From: Myxococcales bacterium | Lineage (GTDB): Bacteria; Myxococcota_A; Polyangia; Fen-1088 | Direction of reading: 5' to 3' | DNA: 10,292 nt | Assembly (NCBI GenBank): GCA_003170035.1 | Contig: PMZX01000381.1 | Location: 8,323 to 18,614, forward strand | Part shown: positions 1 to 6,179 of the stretch, in pieces | Numbering within the stretch: the stretch's first letter is position 1 | Layout: every line of letters begins with the position of its first letter | The notes under the pieces: model-generated | What the model was told of the DNA's origin: nothing | The model's input: the letters and a program-made list of their open reading frames with translations, nothing else | Databases searched by the model: none | Translations under genes and position numbers: made by a program

Positions 1-1005
1 ACGGGTAGGATGACCGTACCCAGAAAGGCCCACACCGCCACCTTGTTGCCCAATGGAAAGGTCCTCGTTGCCGGTGGCGACAGTCCCACCGGCAGCGCTC
101 TCGCGAGTGCGGAACTATACGACCCAAACGCCGGGACATTCACGGCCACCGCCAGCATGACCGTGGCGAGGGATTTTCACACAGCGACGTTGTTGTCCAG
201 CGGAATGGTGCTGATCGCCGGTGGCGGTATCCTCGGCGCGCCAGCGAGCGCGGAGCTCTACGACCCAGGCGCCGGAAAGTTCGCAGCAACCGGCGCCATG
301 ACCGCGTCAAGGTACAGCCAGACAGCAACTTTGTTGGGCAACGGGAAAGTGCTCATCGCCGGCGGCGGTGGTCTCTATCCACTCGCAAGCGCGGAGCTAT
401 ACGACCCAAGCGCCGGGAAGTTCACAGCAACCGGCGCTATGACCGTGTCAAGGTCCTACCACACGGCGACGTTGTTGGGCGACGGGAAGGTGCTCGTCGC
501 CGGCGGAACGCGCGTATCTGACAAGCAGGGCGCCGCGTTCGTCGAGCGCCACGTCGCGAGCGCGGAACTCTACGACCCAACCGCTGGGACGTTTGAAGCT
601 ACCGGGACCATGACGGTGCCAAGGTCCTACCACACAGCGACGTCGTTACTGGACGGTGAGGTGCTCGTCGCCGGTGACGTCGTGGGAGGCGGGTATTTCA
701 GCGCCGAGCTGTACGACCCTACTGTCGGGGCGTTTGTCGCCACCGACAACGGGACTGTGCAAGGAGTCTTGCAAACGGCGACCCTGTTGCCTGGCGGAAT
801 GGTACTCGTCGCTGGCGGCAACAACGGCAGCGGGTTGGGCGGCGATCTCGCGAGTGCTGCGCTATACGATCCAAGCCCCGGAGCGTTCGCGCCAACCAGC
901 AGCATGAGCGTGGCAAGGTCTGGCCACACGGCAACCTTGTTGTGCAACGGGAAGGTGCTCATCGCCGGCGGAGACCCTTCCGGCACCGCGGAGCTATACG
1001 AATAG
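1..1005 (+). CDS. Kelch-like beta-propeller repeat protein (5'-truncated)
   Basis: This is the 3' part of a gene whose reading frame is open from base 1, so the true start lies to the left; the ATG at 10 is an internal repeat Met, not a start. The visible protein is seven tandem kelch-like blades starting at 10, 157, 298, 439, 610, 751 and 904, with spacings of 147, 141, 141, 171, 141 and 153 bases (47-57 residues). The blade consensus is M-T-V-x-R-x-x-H-T-A-T-L-L-x-x-G-K-V-L-V-A-G-G, then A-S-A-E-L-Y-D-P-x-A-G-x-F-x-A-T-G. Blade 6 lacks the M-T-V/R start, and blade 7 stops right after E-L-Y-E. The double Gly after the hydrophobic strand is the kelch hallmark. Such propellers are binding or galactose-oxidase-like scaffolds, often exported in myxobacteria, but no catalytic residue set is visible. 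Because blade 7 is incomplete, the missing N-terminus may close the propeller. The stop is TAG. Family confidence is high; function is unknown. Confidence 0.9.
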   Translation, partial: TGRMTVPRKAHTATLLPNGKVLVAGGDSPTGSALASAELYDPNAGTFTATASMTVARDFHTATLLSSGMVLIAGGGILGAPASAELYDPGAGKFAATGAMTASRYSQTATLLGNGKVLIAGGGGLYPLASAELYDPSAGKFTATGAMTVSRSYHTATLLGDGKVLVAGGTRVSDKQGAAFVERHVASAELYDPTAGTFEATGTMTVPRSYHTATSLLDGEVLVAGDVVGGGYFSAELYDPTVGAFVATDNGTVQGVLQTATLLPGGMVLVAGGNNGSGLGGDLASAALYDPSPGAFAPTSSMSVARSGHTATLLCNGKVLIAGGDPSGTAELYE

Positions 1006-1088
1006 TTTGGAGCCAGGGGCTGCGTCCTCGATGAACGGAACCACAACCGCGTCGCCAACTACGGGTGCGACTCAGGCAACTTGGATGA
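1006..1088. other. Convergent intergenic gap
   Basis: This short gap lies between the kelch gene (+) and the beta-helix gene (-), whose 3' ends face each other. I looked for a shared bidirectional terminator and saw no convincing GC stem followed by a T run on either strand. Confidence 0.5.
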
Positions 1089-2975
1089 TCATGGTGACCG
1101 ACGGCGACGATCGCCACGGCGCCGCAGCCGGCTGGCCACCACGAAAGCGAGTGCCAGCATCGTGCCCCAGCGGGTGGCGCGATGGTCGACCCCGCCCAGC
1201 CGACAGCCGCAGCCGGACTTCCCGCCGGCGGGCGTGGCGCTCGTGGTGTCGGTCGTTCTGGCGCTGCCGGTAGTGCCACCCGTCGGGCTCGCGGTCGTCC
1301 CGGTCCCGGCGATCGTTCCGCCTGTCGTTGTCGCGCCTCCTGATGCCGATGGCGTGCTTGTCGCCGTACCGCCGGCTCCCCCTGCACTGCCCGTCGCGAT
1401 GCCGCCTGCTCCCCCCGCGCCACCGCTCGTCACGGCGCCACCCGTTCCCCCCGCGCCACCGCTCGTCACGACGCCGCCCGTTGTAGCTGGCCGGCCACCC
1501 GCCGCGCCGCCACTCGTCCCTGCGCGACCGCCTGTCGCGCCTCCCGTCGTCGCTGCGCGGCCGCCTGTCGCCCCACCCGTCGCGCCTCCCGTCGCCGTGG
1601 TGCTCGTCGCGCCCGTCGTCCCACCAGTGCTGCCGCCGGTTCCCGCGGTGCCGCCTCCACCCGCCGGACCGATACCCGGCCCTTGCGTGGTCGATTCAAA
1701 CGCGCCGATGTCTTTTGCGCTCGCACGCACACGGTACGCGCGCGTGACAGTTTCGTCCTTGTAGTACTCGTGATCAGGCAGGCCTGCGATCGATGTGAGC
1801 GCTGCCCCGATCGCGGTGCTGCCGGCTGCCAGGGTGTAATCGTTCTGCGCGGCGTTGGTGAACTTGGGGTCAGCGCCCATCACCGAGCCGGTCAGCCCGG
1901 TCGCATCGGCGCCGGTCATCAGCCAGTTGTTCTGACCGGTGACCTTTCCATGTGCGGTGTCTTCGACCAGGGTGGGCTTGCTGGTGCCGAACACGATGTT
2001 GTTGTCGAGTTCGGCGCTCATGGTGGTCGCGTCCGCGTTGGACAGGTGCACCAGCGCCGCGCGGCCCCCGGTGGTGCCAACAAACGTGTTGTAGAGGAGC
2101 TTGACGTTCAGGGTGAGGTTGGCTGCGCCGGCGTCGTTGTACACCGCCACGATCTGCGACGTGTTCGACTGCGTGCTGCCCTGTACGATCACGTTCCCGC
2201 GCAAGGTCATGTTCTGCGTGGCCGCTGCGGTACCGCCGTTGTCGTCGTCGGTCATCAGGTCGCCCTGATACGACTTGGCACGCGAGAACCAGTTGTATTC
2301 GATCACGGCATCGTGGGCGCGAATGTGAAAATTCTGCCCCTGGATGGGATCGTGCGCGTACGAGTAGCGAAGGGTGAAGGTGCCTCCGTAAATGTAGATG
2401 TTGTGCGAGGGCGCGCTGGTCGAGGCGTTCAAGTTGCCGTTCCTGTCGAACTCGCAGTACTCGACGGTGATCTCGCTGTCCTGACTGCCGCCGGTGAGAC
2501 CGTTGTCGTTGTCGCGGAAGACCACGTTGCTCAGCTTGATGCCCTTGGACGTCTCGTAGTAGCGGACCCCCGCCGAGTTGAAGCTAGCAGTGTGGCAGCC
2601 GGTGATGACGATGTCGGAAACCTGGATGTTCTCGGCACCGCTGAACTGCCAGCACCCACGGCCGCGATCGCCCGCGGTGTAACTGCCGGGAGCGGTCTCG
2701 ACGGTGGTCCCGTTGAGGTCCCAGACCGGCGGGTTCGTCGGATCCTTGGCGTGAATGACGATCGGCTGAGCGGCCGTCGCCTTGGTTTGCAAGTAGACAC
2801 GGAACTTGTACGTGCCTGGATCGATGAGCACCTCATCGCCGGGCTTGGCCGCTTCGATCTTGGCGAACGAATCTGTGGGAGTGACTTCGATGGTGGCGCC
2901 GCGCGCCGCGCTCGCGAACGACGCAAGCACGCACGTCAGGACCAGCCCATCAGAATGCTTTGAGAGAGAGCGCAT
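1089..2975 (-). CDS. Secreted right-handed parallel beta-helix protein with MYXO-CTERM tail
   Basis: The 628-residue product has an N-terminal signal peptide (about 1-26, ending A-S-A-A-R-G-A). Residues 27-430 show the short repeating strand/turn pattern of right-handed beta-helix proteins: an opening D-S-F-A-K-I-E-A-A-K-P-G-D segment, then rungs such as I-x-V-S-D-I-V-I-T-G, I-K-L-S-N-V-V-F-R-D-N, I-T-V-E-Y-C-E-F and V-I-E-Y-N-W-F. A closing D-I-G-A-F-E (422-427) is typical of this fold in pectate-lyase-like and chondroitinase-B-like proteins. Residues 432-586 are an almost pure Gly/Thr/Ala/Ser linker. The tail has C589-G-C591, a hydrophobic stretch (about 603-615) and an Arg-rich end, matching MYXO-CTERM signals, in which the Cys is thought to be lipid-modified and the helix removed on the way to the cell surface. 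No catalytic residues can be assigned, so polysaccharide lyase, epimerase and plain binding roles all remain possible. There is no clear ribosome binding site before the ATG. It is last in the minus-strand block, separated from the previous gene by an inverted-repeat element. Confidence 0.88.
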   Translation of the reverse strand: MRSLSKHSDGLVLTCVLASFASAARGATIEVTPTDSFAKIEAAKPGDEVLIDPGTYKFRVYLQTKATAAQPIVIHAKDPTNPPVWDLNGTTVETAPGSYTAGDRGRGCWQFSGAENIQVSDIVITGCHTASFNSAGVRYYETSKGIKLSNVVFRDNDNGLTGGSQDSEITVEYCEFDRNGNLNASTSAPSHNIYIYGGTFTLRYSYAHDPIQGQNFHIRAHDAVIEYNWFSRAKSYQGDLMTDDDNGGTAAATQNMTLRGNVIVQGSTQSNTSQIVAVYNDAGAANLTLNVKLLYNTFVGTTGGRAALVHLSNADATTMSAELDNNIVFGTSKPTLVEDTAHGKVTGQNNWLMTGADATGLTGSVMGADPKFTNAAQNDYTLAAGSTAIGAALTSIAGLPDHEYYKDETVTRAYRVRASAKDIGAFESTTQGPGIGPAGGGGTAGTGGSTGGTTGATSTTATGGATGGATGGRAATTGGATGGRAGTSGGAAGGRPATTGGVVTSGGAGGTGGAVTSGGAGGAGGIATGSAGGAGGTATSTPSASGGATTTGGTIAGTGTTASPTGGTTGSARTTDTTSATPAGGKSGCGCRLGGVDHRATRWGTMLALAFVVASRLRRRGDRRRRSP

Positions 2976-3030
2976 CGTTACATGGTCACACCACGCGCCT
3001 GTGGTGGCAAGGGCCGCGCAATTCTGGCTA

Positions 3031-3084
3031 GTGCTGCCCGCCAGAAGTCCTAGAAGGGATGCCCAGCGTCCCCTCGGGCAGCAC
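3031..3084. other. Long-stem hairpin inside the repeat element
   Basis: The 10-base arm gtgctgcccg (3031-3040) is the exact reverse complement of 3075-3084, with a 34-base loop. The loop holds a small ggga/tccc pairing (3056-3059 with 3069-3072). This stem shares bases with the left terminal repeat, so it would compete with pairing of the two element ends. Confidence 0.6.
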
Positions 3085-3138
3085 GCGAGCGCAAAGCGCG
3101 AGCCGCGAGGCCGTAAGGCCGAGGGGGGGAAGGGGGGA

Positions 3139-3180
3139 CCCGGCGGGCTTTGCCCGACGGGGGGAGGGGCTCTCCCCTCC
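3139..3180. other. Pair of adjacent GC hairpins inside the repeat element
   Basis: Two hairpins lie almost side by side. The first has arms 3139-3148 and 3152-3161 (10 base pairs with one G-A mismatch) and a TTT loop. The second has a perfect 7-base stem, 3163-3169 with 3174-3180, and a CTCT loop. On either strand they could act as a transcription pause or terminator between the two minus-strand genes, but no T run follows the minus-strand copy, so a classical intrinsic terminator is not supported. Confidence 0.55.
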
Positions 3181-3276
3181 GTAAATCGAAGCTAGTGCCG
3201 CCTCGCCTCTTGTTGTGGTGTTCCTCGTTGTCGTGCGCATCGGTTTGAACCCTTCCGTCACTTCTGGCAAGCGGCA

Positions 3277-4413
3277 CTAGCGAACGTCGATGCCGTAGTC
3301 GAAGCGCAGGCCTGCGGAACGTGGGAACGAAGCCGCACGCGCGGCCTTCTCGATGCACGCGCCGAGCGGCGTGTTCGCCAGTTTCCCGCCGACCTTCGCG
3401 TCGGTGACGTTGCCATCTTTGCTCACGACGAGCTTCAGTTCTGCGATGCCTTTTTGACCGAGCTGCCGCGCGCAGTCCTTGCTGCGTGTCTTGACACCGG
3501 CCATGACCCTGGTGATGTCGGCCTGCGACAGTGGTGGAGGCGCCGCTGGGGCTTCGCTCTTCGCGGCCGGCTCGGGCTTGCTCTTTTGCACGTCCTTCAA
3601 CATTGCGTCCAGGCCCTTGCCATCGCGGTGCTTGTCCTTGCCCTTGCTGTCCGTGACCACCTCCGCCATCAGATTGGCGAGCGGATCGTTCGAACCAGAA
3701 GCCGCGGGCTTGGGTGCGGGCTCACTCTTGGCCGTGGGCGCGAACTCGTCTAGGGACGGCTTGGCCTTGCGGCTAGGGGCAGCGGCCTTGGGCTCCCTCG
3801 CGGCCCCGCCTCCCTCGGCGAAAGGATCTTGGAAGCCGCCAGGCGGTGAAGCCGCGGGTTGCGGGCTGGCGGCTGTTCTTGCGGGTGCAGCCTTGCCAGA
3901 CGGGGTCTTTGCTTCGCTCTTCACGTGAGGTGAGTGGCCTGGCGCTGCAGCGGCCTCGGCACGCGCCGCAGGCGACGCTACGGCTGCTGCTGGTTTCTCG
4001 GGCTGGGTGGGTCTTGCAGCCCGCGGTGCGACCGGTTCTGCGGCCGCAGCCGGCGCCTCGGCTCGCCCTTCGCCGATAGGTGCCTCTTCGGGCGGCGACG
4101 CGGGCAGGGGCTCGATCGAGGGCCCAGCAGGCGCTGGCGTCGGCGTGGGCGCGATCGGCTTGACCACCTGCCCGAACTTCGGAATGGACATCCCGAGGCT
4201 CGCGGACGCACGTCCGACCAGCATCAGCGCATGGCTGGTCAGCGTGGGACCGGCTGCCACACCGCCCGCGAACCCCAGCAACATGCACACCGGCAGCCAG
4301 ACCCACCGTCGCTTGCGCGGGGTTTCGGGCAACATGAGGGGCCCCATGAACACGGGGGGCCCAAGGCCCGGCGGGGGCGCTTTGGGGTCAGGCCAGCGAT
4401 CACTTGGAACCAC
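3277..4413 (-). CDS. Membrane-anchored protein with AgmX/PglI (TonB-like) C-terminal domain
   Basis: The product has 378 residues from the GTG at 4413. A short Pro-rich cytosolic segment is followed by R33-K-R-R and one membrane helix (about 37-56), giving a likely N-in, C-out inner-membrane topology. A long Pro/Ala/Lys/Ser-rich disordered segment (about 70-294) would span the periplasm. Residues 295-378 form a compact domain: a D-I-T-R-V-M helix, C314, the strand I-A-E-L-K-L-V-V-S-K-D-G-N-V-T, C353 in G-A-C-I-E-K and F363-P. That order, with two conserved-looking Cys and a late F-P, is the pattern of AgmX/PglI C-terminal domains, which are common in myxobacteria and linked there to gliding motility or envelope functions. 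TonB-box or energy coupling is not shown, since no ExbB/ExbD lies nearby. ATGs at 4347 and 4335 are alternative starts that keep the basic cluster and helix; none of the three has a clear ribosome binding site. The TAG stop lies within the downstream repeat element. Confidence 0.82.
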   Translation of the reverse strand: MVPSDRWPDPKAPPPGLGPPVFMGPLMLPETPRKRRWVWLPVCMLLGFAGGVAAGPTLTSHALMLVGRASASLGMSIPKFGQVVKPIAPTPTPAPAGPSIEPLPASPPEEAPIGEGRAEAPAAAAEPVAPRAARPTQPEKPAAAVASPAARAEAAAAPGHSPHVKSEAKTPSGKAAPARTAASPQPAASPPGGFQDPFAEGGGAAREPKAAAPSRKAKPSLDEFAPTAKSEPAPKPAASGSNDPLANLMAEVVTDSKGKDKHRDGKGLDAMLKDVQKSKPEPAAKSEAPAAPPPLSQADITRVMAGVKTRSKDCARQLGQKGIAELKLVVSKDGNVTDAKVGGKLANTPLGACIEKAARAASFPRSAGLRFDYGIDVR

Positions 4414-4478
4414 GGTAGGGATATTAGCCGAAAAAGCGGCGTCTACAATGGCAGGCCGTTTGTCCCGATCGCGCCGAG
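4414..4478. other. Short gap between esterase and AgmX-type genes
   Basis: These 65 bases separate two same-strand genes. On the minus strand there is only a 4-base stem around a T-rich loop (4427-4440), too weak to call a terminator, so read-through from the esterase gene is plausible. Confidence 0.4.
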
Positions 4479-6095
4479 CTACTTGCCAATGCTCCTGGCT
4501 GTGAGCCAGCCGAACATGGCCGCTTCCGCATCGGGCCAGGCGGTGGAGGGGGTGGTGAATCCATGGCCTGCTCCAGCCACCTCATGCATGGAGGCATCCG
4601 CGCCAGCCGCCGTCAGGTTGGCGACCAAGCGGCGGCTGTCAGCGACGGGCGCGGTAGTGTCGTTCGCTCCTTGCACCACGATGAGCGGCGGCACGTCCTT
4701 GCGGACATAGGTCATCGGGTTGACCTGCTTGGCCACTGCGGCGCGATTCGGCAGGCTTGCCGGAATCCATCCCGCGGCCACGGCATTGAGTTCGGCCTCG
4801 ATGTCGGCGGGCCCGTATCCGTCCACGATGCCCGCGATCTTGAAATCAGTGGGACACGTCGGCCCAAGCCCTGCATCGGCGCTGGTCATGCCGACCATCA
4901 GTGCCAGGTGCCCGCCGGCGGAAGCGCCGGTCACCACATAGCGAGCCCTGTCGCCGTGGAAGTAGTCCATGTAGTCCCAGCACCACTTGGCGGCCAGCAG
5001 CGCGTCCTGCACGGCGGCGGGGGCCACCGCACCATCGGGGGTGCCGTCGTTGACCCGGTACTCGGCGTTGCACACCATGAATCCGTGCGCCAGGAAGCGG
5101 TTGAAGAACGTCGACATGTGGTCCTTCCCGGATCCGTAGTTGTTGGTGTACGAGTGAATCCAGGCTCCGCCGTGGAACATGATCACCATGGGCAGCACTT
5201 GGGTGCCCTTGGGGCCGCCGCCGGTCGGATAGATGATGTCGAGACGTTGCGCGGTCAGAGGCCCGTAGGCGTAGTTGCCCTCCACTGTATATCCGGGGGC
5301 ACTCGAGATGGGGACCTGGGACGCAGTGTCGCGAACCGGAGGCGCAAGCGCGCCGGTGCTGGCTGTTCCCCCACTGCCACCAGCGCTGCCAGCTCTGCCG
5401 CCAGCAGATGTACCGCCGCCGCCGGTCGACAGACCACCGCTCGATCCGCCGGTACCTCCGACGGCACCCGCGGAACCACCGGTGCCGCCAGGCGCCGAGC
5501 TCGAACCGCCGGTGTTGCCAGCCACTGAACCTGAACCCCCGCGGGGCGCCGAGCTTGAACCACCCGTGTTGCCCCCCACTGGGCTCGAACCGCCGGTGTT
5601 GCCGGCAGCTGAACTCGAACCACCGCGGGGCGCCGAGCTTGAACCGCCCGCGCCGCCCGCCACGGAACTCGAACCGCCGGTGTTCCCAGCAGCTGAACTC
5701 GAACCACCGGTATTGCCAGCCACTGAACTGGAACCCCCGCGGGGCGCCGAGCTTGAACCACCGGTATTGCCGCCCAGCGAACTCGAACTGCCGCCACCCA
5801 CCGAGCTGGAACCGCCCGCGCCGCCCGTCATCGAGCTCGAACCGCCGCCAGGCAAGGAGCTTGAGCCACCGGTGTTGCCAGTCACCGAGCTTGAGCCACC
5901 CGTATTCCCGGCCACCGCGCTTGAGCCGCCGGTGTTGCCAGTCACCGAGCTGGAACCGCCCGAGGCGGGCGGGCCAAATACGCCGCCGCTTCCACCAGTA
6001 CCTGTGGGCTGCCCAGAGTTGCCGGAGCTCGAGCAGGCAGCGAGCAGTGCAACCGCAACGGGGCCAATCAGCCGGCCAAGCGTTGTCATTCGCAT
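4479..6095 (-). CDS. Lipoprotein alpha/beta-hydrolase, probable carboxylesterase, with long GSSS linker
   Basis: The 538-residue product begins with a lipoprotein signal ending L-L-A-A-C21. Residues 28-250 are a low-complexity spacer of units such as G-N-T-G-G-S-S-S-V-A and A-P-R-G-G-S-S-S. The catalytic domain (about 265-538) has the oxyanion motif H308-G-G-A-W, the nucleophile elbow G390-A-S392-A-G394-G, the likely acid D479 in V-V-Q-G-A-N-D and H511 in G-A-G-H-G-F, so the full Ser-Asp-His triad is present. This arrangement fits the BD-FAE/acetyl-esterase group (feruloyl or acetyl esterases acting on plant or microbial polysaccharide side chains). The substrate cannot be read from the sequence; kynurenine-formamidase-like or general lipase/esterase activity are alternatives. 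The start is well supported: GAGAGGA lies 8 bases upstream of the ATG, and the signal begins at once. It would sit on a membrane, with the enzyme held away by the spacer. It is third in the minus-strand block. Confidence 0.93.
   Translation of the reverse strand: MRMTTLGRLIGPVAVALLAACSSSGNSGQPTGTGGSGGVFGPPASGGSSSVTGNTGGSSAVAGNTGGSSSVTGNTGGSSSLPGGGSSSMTGGAGGSSSVGGGSSSSLGGNTGGSSSAPRGGSSSVAGNTGGSSSAAGNTGGSSSVAGGAGGSSSAPRGGSSSAAGNTGGSSPVGGNTGGSSSAPRGGSGSVAGNTGGSSSAPGGTGGSAGAVGGTGGSSGGLSTGGGGTSAGGRAGSAGGSGGTASTGALAPPVRDTASQVPISSAPGYTVEGNYAYGPLTAQRLDIIYPTGGGPKGTQVLPMVIMFHGGAWIHSYTNNYGSGKDHMSTFFNRFLAHGFMVCNAEYRVNDGTPDGAVAPAAVQDALLAAKWCWDYMDYFHGDRARYVVTGASAGGHLALMVGMTSADAGLGPTCPTDFKIAGIVDGYGPADIEAELNAVAAGWIPASLPNRAAVAKQVNPMTYVRKDVPPLIVVQGANDTTAPVADSRRLVANLTAAGADASMHEVAGAGHGFTTPSTAWPDAEAAMFGWLTARSIGK
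5541..5758. repeat. Repeated 20-mer blocks within the esterase linker
   Basis: The plus-strand 20-mer gcggggcgccgagcttgaac occurs exactly at 5541-5560, 5625-5644 and 5739-5758, among shorter degenerate repeats across about 5346-6014. It encodes the A-P-R-G version of the spacer, alternating with G-N-T-G-G versions. Exact nucleotide identity suggests recent duplication or slippage and a spacer whose length may vary between strains. Confidence 0.8.
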
Positions 6096-6103
6096 TGAGT
6101 GGG

Positions 6104-6110
6104 TCCTCTC
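6104..6110 (-). promoter_or_regulatory. Ribosome binding site of the esterase lipoprotein
   Basis: GAGAGGA on the minus strand lies 8 bases before the ATG at 6095. It is the best-placed ribosome binding site in the minus-strand block and fixes this start. The same heptamer precedes the second sigma-factor gene at 9939. Confidence 0.6.
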
Positions 6111-6179
6111 ACTGTGTCGAGCTACAGCTTACCCGAGAGCGTCGCGTTGCAGATCACCTGATTGCGAGGGCCCGCGGTG

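Larger units (their letters stand above)
3027..3281. repeat. MITE/ERIC-like inverted-repeat element with terminal repeats
   Basis: The ends are imperfect terminal inverted repeats: 3027-3048 matches the reverse complement of 3260-3281 at 19 of 22 bases, both reading gctagtgc inward and ending ccagaagt. Four bases further in, a gaaggg block (3053-3058) also matches the other arm (3252-3257). A third copy of the first 11 bases lies inside, at 3191-3201, and forms a perfect inverted pair with 3271-3281. The interior is G-rich and full of hairpins (3031-3084, 3139-3161, 3163-3180), and I find no credible gene in it. The AgmX-type gene's TAG stop (3277-3279) lies in the right repeat. I see no convincing target-site duplication, but a palindromic CTAG target would be hidden in the repeat ends. 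It could be a non-autonomous transposon remnant, a dispersed intergenic repeat or a structured transcript. The symmetry is directly visible; mobility is inference. Confidence 0.6.

Noticed and set aside
1683..2963. 426-codon plus-strand open frame opposite the beta-helix gene
   Set aside because: Its Val/Arg/Gly-rich composition has no recognisable domain, while the opposite strand encodes a signal peptide, beta-helix rungs and a sorting tail.
4427..4440. Possible terminator hairpin after the esterase gene
   Set aside because: The stem has only 4 base pairs and the T run is in the loop, not after the stem.
5346..6014. CRISPR-like alternation of repeats in the esterase linker
   Set aside because: The repeats are in frame and degenerate at codon level, and the intervening sequences encode the same Gly/Ser spacer, so this is a coding low-complexity repeat.
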